Under the pieces are notes generated by a model that was not told the DNA's origin, made no database searches, and saw only the letters and a program-made list of their open reading frames with translations. Shown in pieces: positions 49,695-57,110 of a stretch of 64,000 nucleotides of DNA. The DNA comes from Nocardioides acrostichi (GTDB taxonomy: Bacteria > Actinomycetota > Actinomycetes > Propionibacteriales > Nocardioidaceae), in the NCBI RefSeq assembly GCF_015319165.1, contig NZ_JADIVZ010000005.1, forward strand, positions 1 to 64,000, read 5' to 3'. How positions within the stretch are numbered: position 1 is the stretch's first letter; every line of letters starts with the position of its first letter. Both the position numbers and the translations under genes were made by a program.

Positions 49695-50333
49695 ATGATC
49701 TCCGCTGGCAGTTGGTCCCACGCCGAGGGCTTCATCGCCGAGGACGACGTCCTCATCGCCGCGCGCGCCCGCGCCGAGGAGGTGGGCGTCGTCCCGGTCT
49801 CTTCGGGAGCCGGGGCCACCCTGCGCTTCTTGGCCTCGGTGCTCGAGGCCCGCGCCGTGGTCGAGATCGGCACGGGCACCGGTGTCTCCGGGCTGTGGCT
49901 GCTGCGCGGCATGCGCGCCGACGGCGTGCTCACCACCGTCGACATCGAGGCCGAGCACCAGCGGCTGGCCCGCGAGACGTTCACCGAGGGCGGCGTGCCC
50001 ACGCAACGTGCTCGCACGATCCCCGGGGCGGCGCTCGAGGTGCTCCCCCGTCTCACCGACGGGCACTACGACCTGGTGTTCTGCGACGGCGACAAGGAGG
50101 AGTACGCCGACTACCTCACCGAGGCGCTGCGACTCCTGCGCCCCGGCGGCGTCGTGGTCTTCGACAACGCACTGTGGCACGACCGGGTCGCCGACCCCGC
50201 CCAGCGCGACCCCGAGACCGCCACCATCCGCGACCTGGGCCGCACCATGGCCGCGCACGACGACCTCGTCTCCGTGTTGCTCCCCGTGGGTGACGGCCTG
50301 CTGGCCGCCCGCAAGGTCTGGCAGCCCGACTGA
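49695..50333 (+). CDS. SAM-dependent O-methyltransferase (Rv1220c-like)
   Basis: 212 residues with class I methyltransferase motifs: ARAVVEIGTGTGVSGLWLLR (motif I), LTTVDIEAEHQRLARETFTE and YDLVFCDGDKEEYADYLTEA, then LLRPGGVVVFDNALWHDRV. This is the catechol/caffeoyl-CoA O-methyltransferase-like family. The divergent place beside sigE is conserved with M. tuberculosis Rv1220c; the substrate is unknown. ATG 49695 lies seven bases after TAGGTT. Confidence 0.9.
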   Translation: MISAGSWSHAEGFIAEDDVLIAARARAEEVGVVPVSSGAGATLRFLASVLEARAVVEIGTGTGVSGLWLLRGMRADGVLTTVDIEAEHQRLARETFTEGGVPTQRARTIPGAALEVLPRLTDGHYDLVFCDGDKEEYADYLTEALRLLRPGGVVVFDNALWHDRVADPAQRDPETATIRDLGRTMAAHDDLVSVLLPVGDGLLAARKVWQPD

Positions 50334-50340
50334 CCTCGGC

Positions 50341-50366
50341 CGACCCTGGCTGCCGACCCTGGCTGC
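50341..50366. repeat. 13-base direct repeat with hairpin between convergent genes
   Basis: CGACCCTGGCTGC occurs twice in direct tandem, followed by a GC-rich imperfect hairpin (CCGGCCCCGG / CCGGGCCCGG) to about 50390. It lies between the ends of the methyltransferase and pepA genes and may act as a bidirectional terminator. Confidence 0.55.
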
Positions 50367-50395
50367 CGGCCCCGGTTGCCGGGCCCGGGCTCGGC

Positions 50396-51964
50396 TCAGA
50401 CGCCGACGCCGACGCCCGCGAGCGGGTCGTCGCTGCCGAGCCAGGTGAGCAGCGCGCGGGCTCCGAAGCCGGTGGGCCCCGTCGTCCACTCGAAGTTCTC
50501 GCCCGCCGAGTCGCCCACGGAGGCGATGTCGAGGTGTGCCCACGGCACGTCGCCGGTGAAGGGCTGGAGGAACAGCGCAGCGGTGACGGCGCCCGGTGAG
50601 CCACCGGCATTGTCGCTGTCGGCGACCGACGAGTCGATGCGCTCGGCGTAGTCGGCGACCAGCGGCATCCGCCATAGCCGCTCGCCGCTGCCCTCGCCGG
50701 CCGCCGCGAGGGCCGAGGCGAGGGCCTCGTCGTCGGCGAAGAAGCCACCCGTGCGCAGCCCCAGGGCGACCTTCATGGCACCGGTGAGCGTGGCGACGTC
50801 GACCAGCGCGGCCGGCTCCAGGTTCGCGACCGCATAGGCCAGGGCGTCGGCCATCACCAGGCGCCCCTCGGCGTCGGTGTTCGTGACCTCGGTGGTGCGG
50901 CCGCCGTAGTGGCGCAGCACGTCACCCGGCCGCGTCGCGTCACCGCCGACCGCGTTCTCGGCCGCGGCGACCAGCGCCACGACCCGCACCGGACACTCGA
51001 CGGCCGCCAGCGCGGCCATCGTCGCGAGCACGACGGCGCCGCCGGTCATGTCGCGCTTCATGCTGGCCATGGCCTCGGCCGGCTTGATGGAGAGTCCGCC
51101 GGAGTCGAAGGTGATGCCCTTGCCGACCAACACGACGGTCGGCGCCTTGCGGGCGGCGCGGCGTCCGGCGGGGGTGTAGTCGAGGCGGATCAGCCGGGGC
51201 GGGGACGCACTGGCACGGCCGACGCCCAGGATGCCGCCGAACCCCTCGTCGGCCAGACGCCCTTCGTCGAAGATCTCGCAGGTGAGTCCCGACTCTGCGG
51301 CGATCGTGGCGGCCTGCTCTGCCAGCCACCCGGGGTTCTTCAGATTCGAGGGCACCGTCGCGAGGTGGCGCGCACGCCAGCCGGCACCACCGAGCGCGAC
51401 GCCGCGCCGCAGCGTCGGTTCGGCGTCGCGCGCCACCCCGGTGAGCAGGATCTGCTCCGGCGGCGTGGCGTCGGTCGGGGCGGGTGCGGAGCGCCACGAG
51501 AAGCGGAACGAGCCGAGCACGGCTCCCACCGCCACGGCGATGAGCGCATCGTCGCCGCCGAGCGAGGCGAGGCTGGTGGCCACGCGGCGTCGTCCGGTCG
51601 TGCTGCGCGCCAGCGTCGCGGCCGCGCGACGCAGGTCGGTGGCGCTGGCCGAGCCGGCGCCGAGGAGCAGCACGAGTCGCCCCGCGGAGTCGGGCCCCGG
51701 GCCGGGCACCACCACCGACGCCGTCTCGCCGACGGCGCCGGTGAGACGGTGCAGCTCGGCGACGGCCAGCAGGTCGAGACCCAGCTGCTCGCCGAGCTCG
51801 TCGGCTCCGGGGCCGAGGAGCACGCCGGCGCTGCCGTCATCGCCCGTGAGCACGGGGACGGCGAGCACGTCGGCGTCGACGGTCGCAAGGTGACCGCTGG
51901 CGAGGCTCAGCTCGGGCGGCGAGACCTGGGCGGGAAGGACGGGCGTGGGTGGGGTGACCGACAT
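50396..51964 (-). CDS. pepA: Leucyl aminopeptidase (M17)
   Basis: The 522-residue enzyme has the C-terminal M17 catalytic domain: VVLVGKGITFDSGGLSIKPA, SMKRDMTGGA, the signature VTNTDAEGRLVMADAL (near residue 365) and the closing segments PLVADYAERIDSSVADSDNA and WAHLDIASVG. Two metal ions are bound by K/D/D/E of these motifs. It releases N-terminal residues, leucine preferred, in the cytosol. The ATG at 51964 matches the usual family start length; there is no clear ribosome-binding site. Confidence 0.95.
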   Translation of the reverse strand: MSVTPPTPVLPAQVSPPELSLASGHLATVDADVLAVPVLTGDDGSAGVLLGPGADELGEQLGLDLLAVAELHRLTGAVGETASVVVPGPGPDSAGRLVLLLGAGSASATDLRRAAATLARSTTGRRRVATSLASLGGDDALIAVAVGAVLGSFRFSWRSAPAPTDATPPEQILLTGVARDAEPTLRRGVALGGAGWRARHLATVPSNLKNPGWLAEQAATIAAESGLTCEIFDEGRLADEGFGGILGVGRASASPPRLIRLDYTPAGRRAARKAPTVVLVGKGITFDSGGLSIKPAEAMASMKRDMTGGAVVLATMAALAAVECPVRVVALVAAAENAVGGDATRPGDVLRHYGGRTTEVTNTDAEGRLVMADALAYAVANLEPAALVDVATLTGAMKVALGLRTGGFFADDEALASALAAAGEGSGERLWRMPLVADYAERIDSSVADSDNAGGSPGAVTAALFLQPFTGDVPWAHLDIASVGDSAGENFEWTTGPTGFGARALLTWLGSDDPLAGVGVGV

Positions 51965-51974
51965 CGAGTGGTGG

Positions 51975-52142
51975 TCAGCCGACGACGGCCTTGAGAGCGT
52001 CGCCCAGGTCGCCCGCCTCCTCGGCGTTGAGCTCGACCACGAGCCGGCCACCGCCTTCGAGCGGGACGCGCATGACGATGCCGCGGCCCTCCTTGGTGAC
52101 TTCCAGCGGACCGTCGCCCGTCCGCGGCTTCATCGCCGCCAT
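51975..52142 (-). CDS. DUF3117 small protein
   Basis: A 55-residue protein, MAAMKPRTGDGPLEVTKEGR, continuing GIVMRVPLEGGGRLVVELNA and ending LGDALKAVVG. DUF3117 is a nearly invariant small protein of actinobacteria with no assigned function. AAGGGG precedes ATG 52142. It precedes pepA by 10 bases and is probably co-transcribed with it, since a -10-like TACTAG lies upstream. Confidence 0.9.
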   Translation of the reverse strand: MAAMKPRTGDGPLEVTKEGRGIVMRVPLEGGGRLVVELNAEEAGDLGDALKAVVG

Positions 52143-52282
52143 GCGGCACCCCTTCCATGCACTCGCCCGGGACCGCCCCGGGGAGAGGACTCCTAGTATC
52201 CCCCACGGCTGCCCGATCCGTGAACGCCCCATCGGAGCAGATCGCCACCGAGCGCCTCGAACATGGGTGCCGACGCCGGCGA

Positions 52283-52702
52283 TCAGACGGTCGCTGTCCA
52301 GTAGGCCCACGTGAAGTAGGCGACGCCGACCACCATGCCGAGGTGCCCGAGCACGGAGAGCCATGGTCCGCTCGTCCAGGCGTCGGCCTGGGCATGGCTG
52401 GCATGGCGCCCCTTGGACGGCAACCACCGCATCAAGACGACCAGGCCGATGACGGTGGTGAACCAGAACAGACCCAGGCCGAAGATGCCGACGGCGGGGC
52501 CGCCGGCGACCGAGTCGTCCGGGGCCACCAGGAACACGGTCCACACCACGAGGGCGGCCGTTCCGATCAGCGTGTGCAGTAGCGGCCAGAACCGGCCGAC
52601 GTCGAGCCGCTGGGCAGCGCCGGCGCCCCGGAGCCGCAGTCGCGTGAGCACCACGACCACCGCCGCGAGGGCGGTGAGCACGTAGACGACGATCTGAGCC
52701 AC
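52283..52702 (-). CDS. Four-helix membrane protein, unknown
   Basis: 139 residues with about four TM helices: IVVYVLTALAAVVVVLTRLR, LLHTLIGTAALVVWTVFLVA, AVGIFGLGLFWFTTVIGLVV and LSVLGHLGMVVGVAYFTWAY. Histidines in helices two and four (LLHTL, LGHLG) might bind haem but this is speculative. The GTG start at 52702 follows CACACT by seven bases. It is similar to small actinobacterial membrane proteins without known role. Confidence 0.65.
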   Translation of the reverse strand: MAQIVVYVLTALAAVVVVLTRLRLRGAGAAQRLDVGRFWPLLHTLIGTAALVVWTVFLVAPDDSVAGGPAVGIFGLGLFWFTTVIGLVVLMRWLPSKGRHASHAQADAWTSGPWLSVLGHLGMVVGVAYFTWAYWTATV

Positions 52703-52717
52703 GGCGAGGAGTGTGCC

Positions 52718-53041
52718 CTACGACTCCGGGCCCGCGCCATCGACGGGCGTCGGGTCCGGCTTCGCCTCGTCGACCTCTGCCGCGCTCTGGCGACGGGCGG
52801 CGGGGTCCGCCTCTCGCTCGCGCGCGAGCCGTTCCAGCAGGGCGTCGACCTCCGCCATCCGGTAGCCACGCACCGCCGTCGGGAAGCGGACGCCGCGCAG
52901 GTCGGTGGCGGTGAGCTCGCCGTCCGGCAGCAAGACGTCTGGCGCGTCGTCGTGCTCCTGGCTCAACGGCGCGCCGTGGCCGGCAGCCACCATGGCGACG
53001 GCCCCGAGCAGCAGCACCACGAGAGCGGAGAGGAACCACAT
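52718..53041 (-). CDS. DivIVA-motif membrane protein
   Basis: 107 residues: one TM at the N-terminus (FLSALVVLLLGAVAMVAAGH), then a short DivIVA-like element, TDLRGVRFPTAVRGYRMAEV, followed by DALLERLAREREADP. The phrase R-x-V-x-F-x-(T/P)-x-x-R-G-Y-x-x-x-x-V-D is the DivIVA N-terminal signature used for curved-membrane or septal placement. A GTG two codons upstream is an alternative start. Confidence 0.75.
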   Translation of the reverse strand: MWFLSALVVLLLGAVAMVAAGHGAPLSQEHDDAPDVLLPDGELTATDLRGVRFPTAVRGYRMAEVDALLERLAREREADPAARRQSAAEVDEAKPDPTPVDGAGPES

Positions 53042-53051
53042 CACGGCTACA

Positions 53052-53810
53052 TCATCCTTCCCGGCTGGCGTCGACCATGAGCGACACGGCCTCGTCGACA
53101 TCGTCGGTGAGCGTCATCATGTCGAGGTCGCCGGCGCTGATGGTGCCTCGGCCGAGCAGCGTGCCGCGCATCCAGTCCAGCAGACCGCCCCAGTGGTCGA
53201 CGCCCAGGAGGGCGATCGGGAAGCGGGTCACCTTGCGCGTCTGCACCAAGGTGAGGGCCTCGAACAGCTCGTCGAGGGTGCCGAGGCCGCCGGGCAGCAC
53301 GACGAATCCCTGGCTGTACTTGACGAACATGGTCTTGCGCACGAAGAAGTAGCGGAAGTTGATGCCGATGTCGACCCAATCGTTCAGACCGGCCTCGAAG
53401 GGCAGCTCGATGCCGAGTCCGACACTGGTGCCGCCGGCCTCGCACGCGCCCTTGTTGGCCGCCTCCATGGCTCCCGGCCCGCCGCCGGTGACGACGGCGA
53501 AGCCGGCCTCGACGAGCTTGCGCCCGAGCTCCTCGCCCTGGGCATAGGCGGGATCCTCGGGCCTGGTGCGGGCGCTGCCGAACACCCCGACGGCCGCGCC
53601 GAGCTCGCTGAGCTGCCCGAACCCCTCGACGAACTCGGCCTGGATCCTCAAGACCCGCCACGGGTCGGTGTGCACCCAGTCGGCGGGACCGCGGGAGTCG
53701 AGCAGTCGCTGGTCGGTGGTGCTCGGGTCGATCGACCGACCGCGGAGCCGCACCGGGCCCTTGTACTGGTCGGGTTGCTGGTCGGGGCGCCCCGACGCAC
53801 CGCTGCTCAC
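53052..53810 (-). CDS. LOG-family protein (TIGR00730)
   Basis: 252 residues with the LOG signatures AVGVFGSARTRPEDPAYAQG, VTGGGPGAMEAANKGACEAG and VVLPGGLGTLDELFEALTLV. The PGGxGTxxE site belongs to lysine-decarboxylase-like phosphoribohydrolases that release free cytokinin-type bases or hydrolyse nucleotide monophosphates. The physiological substrate in this organism is unknown. It starts at GTG 53810, overlapping the dapE stop, so the two are co-translated. Confidence 0.9.
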   Translation of the reverse strand: MSSGASGRPDQQPDQYKGPVRLRGRSIDPSTTDQRLLDSRGPADWVHTDPWRVLRIQAEFVEGFGQLSELGAAVGVFGSARTRPEDPAYAQGEELGRKLVEAGFAVVTGGGPGAMEAANKGACEAGGTSVGLGIELPFEAGLNDWVDIGINFRYFFVRKTMFVKYSQGFVVLPGGLGTLDELFEALTLVQTRKVTRFPIALLGVDHWGGLLDWMRGTLLGRGTISAGDLDMMTLTDDVDEAVSLMVDASREG

Positions 53811-54898
53811 GCGCTCAACCAGGCACGCAGCACGCGCTCGCAGGTGCGGATCTCCTCGACATCGACCCGTTCGTCGGCCTTGTGGGCCAGCAAGGGGTCA
53901 CCGGGCCCGTAGTTCACGGCCGGGACCCCGAGAGCACTGAAGCGCGACACGTCGGTCCAGCCGAACTTGGGCGCGACCTGGCCGCCCGTGGCCTCGACGA
54001 ACTCCTTCGCCGCCGGCCGGTCGAGACCCGGCAGGGCGCCGGGGGCGAGGTCGGTGAGGGTGCAGTCGTAGCCGGCGAAGAAGTCGCGCACGAACGCCTC
54101 GGCCTCGTCGGTGGAGCGATCGGGGGCGAAGCGGTGGTTGACCTCGACCACGCACTCGTCGGGCACCACGTTGCCGGCCACCCCCCCGCTGATGCGCACG
54201 GCGTTGAGACCCTCGTGGTACTCCAGTCCATCGATGACGGGCTTGCGGGGCTCGTAGGCGGCGAGCCGGTTCAGGATCTCCGACGCCGCGTGGATCGCGT
54301 TGCTGCCTCGCCAGCTGCGGGCCGAGTGCGCGCGCTCGCCGGCCGTGCGAACCTCCACCCGCAGCGTGCCCTGGCAGCCCGCCTCGACACCGGCGTTGCT
54401 GGGCTCCATGAGCACGGCGAAGTCGGCCGCGAGCAGGTCGGGGTCGCTGGCCGCGAGGTGGCGCAGGCCGTTGTGCTCCTCGGCGACCTCCTCGGCGTCG
54501 TAGAGCACGTAGGTCACGTCGCGCGTCGGTGCGGGCATCGTGGCGGCCAGGTGCAGGATGACGGCGTCGCCGCCCTTCATGTCGACGCTGCCCAGGCCGT
54601 GCAGCACGCCGGCCTCCTCGTCGAAGCGGCCCGGGAAGTTGCCGTTGACCGGCACCGTGTCGAGATGCCCCGCGAGCACCACCCGCTCGCTGCGGCCGAG
54701 GTCGGTGCGGGCCACGACGGTGTTGCCGCGGCGGATGACCTCGAGATGTCCGCAGCCGCGCAGGGCCTGCTCGACGGCATCCGCCAGCGCCTCCTCACCG
54801 TGACTGACCGAGTGGACGTCGACCAGGGCGCGGGCGAGACCGACGACGTCGGCAGTGAGGTCGAGGCTGGTCCCGATACCGGTGTCGCGCAGAGCCAT
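53807..54898 (-). CDS. dapE: Succinyl-diaminopimelate desuccinylase
   Basis: The 363-residue M20 peptidase-fold enzyme has ligands His (LAGHLDTVPVNGN), Asp (GSVDMKGGDA), Glu pair (DAEEVAEEHNG), Glu/Asn (LMEPSNAGVEAGCQGT) and His near the end (LLAHKADERVDVEE). The dimerisation domain includes RVEVRTAGERAHSARSWRGS. It frees L,L-diaminopimelate in lysine and peptidoglycan precursor synthesis; dapD of the same succinylase pathway is at 62.5 kb. The ATG at 54898 gives a family-like start. Confidence 0.92.
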   Translation of the reverse strand: MALRDTGIGTSLDLTADVVGLARALVDVHSVSHGEEALADAVEQALRGCGHLEVIRRGNTVVARTDLGRSERVVLAGHLDTVPVNGNFPGRFDEEAGVLHGLGSVDMKGGDAVILHLAATMPAPTRDVTYVLYDAEEVAEEHNGLRHLAASDPDLLAADFAVLMEPSNAGVEAGCQGTLRVEVRTAGERAHSARSWRGSNAIHAASEILNRLAAYEPRKPVIDGLEYHEGLNAVRISGGVAGNVVPDECVVEVNHRFAPDRSTDEAEAFVRDFFAGYDCTLTDLAPGALPGLDRPAAKEFVEATGGQVAPKFGWTDVSRFSALGVPAVNYGPGDPLLAHKADERVDVEEIRTCERVLRAWLSA

Positions 54899-54936
54899 GG
54901 GGCCAGTCAACCAGCCGGCGTGGCGGCGCCCGGAAA

Positions 54937-54952
54937 CTGGACACGTGTCCAG
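54937..54952. promoter_or_regulatory. Perfect 16-base palindrome upstream of dapE
   Basis: CTGGACAC-GTGTCCAG lies in the 98-base gap between divergent dapE and the LLM gene. It looks like a TetR-type operator, distinct from the second site 20 bases away. Confidence 0.6.
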
Positions 54953-54971
54953 GAGGCTCTTCCCTCCGAAG

Positions 54972-54985
54972 TGGAACACGTTCTA
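54972..54985 (+). promoter_or_regulatory. KstR-like operator upstream of the LLM gene
   Basis: TGGAACACGTTCTA matches the KstR/KstR2-type pattern TNNAAC-N2-GTTNNA known from steroid and fatty-acid control in actinobacteria. It abuts the -10 box TAGATT (54984-54989) of the downstream gene, which suits repression. Confidence 0.6.
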
Positions 54986-54996
54986 GATTGGCGTCC

Positions 54997-55842
54997 ATGC
55001 GTAACGGACTCGTGCTCTTCACCTCCGACCGCGGCATCGCGCCGGCCACCCTGGCGAAGGCTGCGGAGGAGCGGAACTTCGACTGCTTCTACGTGCCCGA
55101 GCACACCCACATCCCGATCAAGCGCGAGGCCGCCCACCCCGGCACCGGCGACGAGTCGCTGCCCGACGATCGCTACTTGCGCACCCTCGACCCCTGGGTG
55201 ACCCTCGGCTCGGTGGCGGCGGTGACCGAGCGGATCAAGCTGTCGACGGCGGTGTCCTTGCCGGTGGAGTCCGATCCGATCACGCTGGCCAAGCAGATCG
55301 CCACGCTCGACCACATCTCCGGCGGCCGCGTCGAGATCGGTGCCGGCTTCGGCTGGAACACCGACGAGCTCGCCGACCACCACGTGCCCGCCAACAAGCG
55401 CCGCACCGTGCTGCGCGAGTACGTCGAGGCGATGCGCGCGCTGTGGACCCAGGAGGAGGCCTCCTACGACGGCGAGTTCGTGTCGTTCGGCCCGTCGTGG
55501 GCCTACCCCAAGCCGGCCGCGCACATCCCGCTCGTGATCGGAGCAGGCGGCGGCCCGAAGACCTTCGAGTGGATCGCTGCCCACGCCGACGGCTGGATGA
55601 CCACGCCGACCCAGCGCGACATCGGCGACCAGATCGAGAACCTCACCAAGGCCTGGGCGGAGGCCGGCCGCGAAGGCGCGCCCGACATCCGCATCCTCAT
55701 CGCCTTCAAGCCCGACCCGAACGACCTCATGGCCTGGGCCGAGGCCGGCGCCACCGAGTTCATCTGGGGCGTCCCCGACAAGTCCCCCGACGAGACCCTC
55801 GCCTCCCTCGACCGGATGGCCTCTCGCCTCGGCCTGATCTGA
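54997..55842 (+). CDS. LLM-class F420-dependent oxidoreductase
   Basis: 281 residues: NGLVLFTSDRGIAPATLAKA, FDCFYVPEHTHIPIKREAAH, VTERIKLSTAVSLPVESDPI and GGRVEIGAGFGWNTDELADH are the signatures of the TIGR03619-type F420-linked luciferase-like group. It could reduce an acyl or steroid-like substrate; the KstR-like site upstream suggests a lipid link. ATG 54997 is seven bases after TAGATT. A TTG three codons earlier is part of that box and unlikely to start translation. Confidence 0.9.
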   Translation: MRNGLVLFTSDRGIAPATLAKAAEERNFDCFYVPEHTHIPIKREAAHPGTGDESLPDDRYLRTLDPWVTLGSVAAVTERIKLSTAVSLPVESDPITLAKQIATLDHISGGRVEIGAGFGWNTDELADHHVPANKRRTVLREYVEAMRALWTQEEASYDGEFVSFGPSWAYPKPAAHIPLVIGAGGGPKTFEWIAAHADGWMTTPTQRDIGDQIENLTKAWAEAGREGAPDIRILIAFKPDPNDLMAWAEAGATEFIWGVPDKSPDETLASLDRMASRLGLI

Positions 55843-55846
55843 TCCG

Positions 55847-55888
55847 CGAGGGGTCGCCTATCGTGGCTCGAGGGGTCAGAAGTCGTCG
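55847..55888. repeat. Family A 22-base repeat, two units
   Basis: Two tandem units (cores GAGGGGTCGCCTATCGTG and GAGGGGTCAGAAGTCG) lie between the convergent ends of the LLM and BLUF genes. The second is more diverged. A single 14-base fragment of the family, CGACCCCTCGCGGG, is also at 31557-31570. Confidence 0.7.
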
Positions 55889-55897
55889 CTGGAGACG

Positions 55898-56332
55898 TCA
55901 GCGGAATGGACGGCGGAACGTCGGTGGCCGGCTGAACGCGCGCAGCAGCACGTGGGCCGGAGTCGGGACGTCGACCGGCTTGCCGGCGTGCACGTCGGCG
56001 AAGAACCTGGTGAACCCCTCGCGCTGCTCCTGGGTCTCCTCGGAGAGGTCGCTGTAGCCCATCGTCCAGTCCGGGAAGCCGCGACGCTCGACCTCGCCTT
56101 GCATCTCGACCCAGAGGCTGCGGTGCCGTCGATCCCGGGAGATGCGGGAGTAGGTGTCGTCGACCTGCTCACGAGGTCCCTCCAGTACCTGCATGAACTG
56201 GCCCTCGTGGAAGAGCAGCATCCCCGTGATGCCGGCCGCGCCGTTGCGCTCGCGGGCGAGGTCGAGGAGCGCTCGCAGGTCGTCGCGGCCGAGCTGGCCG
56301 GTGGCGGTGCTGGAGTAGAGCAGCGAGTACAA
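55898..56332 (-). CDS. BLUF-domain blue-light photoreceptor
   Basis: A 144-residue stand-alone BLUF protein: MYSLLYSSTATGQLGRDDLR, then RNGAAGITGMLLFHEGQFMQ and VLEGPREQV, then DWTMGY. Key residues Tyr6, Asn30 and Gln48, which hydrogen-bond to FAD, and Trp89/Met91 are all present. BLUF proteins sense blue light through an FAD hydrogen-bond switch and act on partners. No output domain is fused; the C-terminal 45 residues are short. It is an isolated gene with no light-related neighbour. Confidence 0.92.
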   Translation of the reverse strand: MYSLLYSSTATGQLGRDDLRALLDLARERNGAAGITGMLLFHEGQFMQVLEGPREQVDDTYSRISRDRRHRSLWVEMQGEVERRGFPDWTMGYSDLSEETQEQREGFTRFFADVHAGKPVDVPTPAHVLLRAFSRPPTFRRPFR

Positions 56333-56432
56333 CGGAGTTCTCCCGAGTCAGGTGCCGGTACCCGTGCCGGCCTCGTGCCAGTGTGACTCATGCCCGGGAA
56401 CCGCCGGGAACGACCGCTCGAACCGGTGGACC

Positions 56433-57110
56433 TCAACCGAACACGCAGAACTCGTTGCCTTCCGGGTCGGCCAGCGTGTGCCAGGCCTCCCCTTCCCAGA
56501 GATACGTCGCACCGACACCGAGCAGTTCCTCGACGTCGCCGTAGACGTCCCAGTGCACCCGGTTGGGCACGGTGCGAGGCTCGGGGACGGGTCCGAAGTC
56601 GAGGGTGAACTCCTCGTCGACGGCGACGCCCTCGAGCGTCCAGCCCTCGTACTCCTCGTAGTAAACGGGCTCGACGCCGAACCGCATCCCCCACCAGTGG
56701 GCTACCAGGGAGGTGTCGGCGCAGTCGACGACGACCCCGTGCAGGCGGTAGTCGCTGCCCGGTCGCCGCGGCTCGTCGCGCGCGAAGGCGCAGAACTCGT
56801 TGCCCTCGGGGTCGGCCATGACGGTCCAGCGACCGCCGTTCTCCGACGCCGGCGAGAGCACGCTCGCGCCCCGGGCGAGCAGGTCGTCGACCGAGCCGTC
56901 GAGGTCGAGGTGCAGCCGGTTCTTCACCGTGTGCGGGCGGTCGACGACGTTGAGCCACACCCGGTGCCTGGGCGTCTCGCCGTCGAGCGAGACGTTCCGC
57001 TCGGAGACCTCGGGGGTCAGTCCCAGCGTCGGAGCCCAGAACGCCGCGCCCGCCTCGCGGTCGACCACGTCGAGGCAGAGATCCTTCCAGACCACGCGGG
57101 CGGTGCCCAT
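56433..57110 (-). CDS. Two-domain VOC/glyoxalase-like protein
   Basis: 225 residues with two similar halves. Each carries a C-terminal ADPEGNEFC motif (VMADPEGNEFCAFA and TLADPEGNEFCVFG) and internal NRLHLDLDG/NRVHWDVYG strands, so the fold is a fused VOC dimer. VOC proteins include glyoxalases, dioxygenases and resistance proteins; no substrate is implied. The ATG (57108-57110) overlaps the ileS stop, so it is translated with ileS. Confidence 0.85.
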   Translation of the reverse strand: MGTARVVWKDLCLDVVDREAGAAFWAPTLGLTPEVSERNVSLDGETPRHRVWLNVVDRPHTVKNRLHLDLDGSVDDLLARGASVLSPASENGGRWTVMADPEGNEFCAFARDEPRRPGSDYRLHGVVVDCADTSLVAHWWGMRFGVEPVYYEEYEGWTLEGVAVDEEFTLDFGPVPEPRTVPNRVHWDVYGDVEELLGVGATYLWEGEAWHTLADPEGNEFCVFG

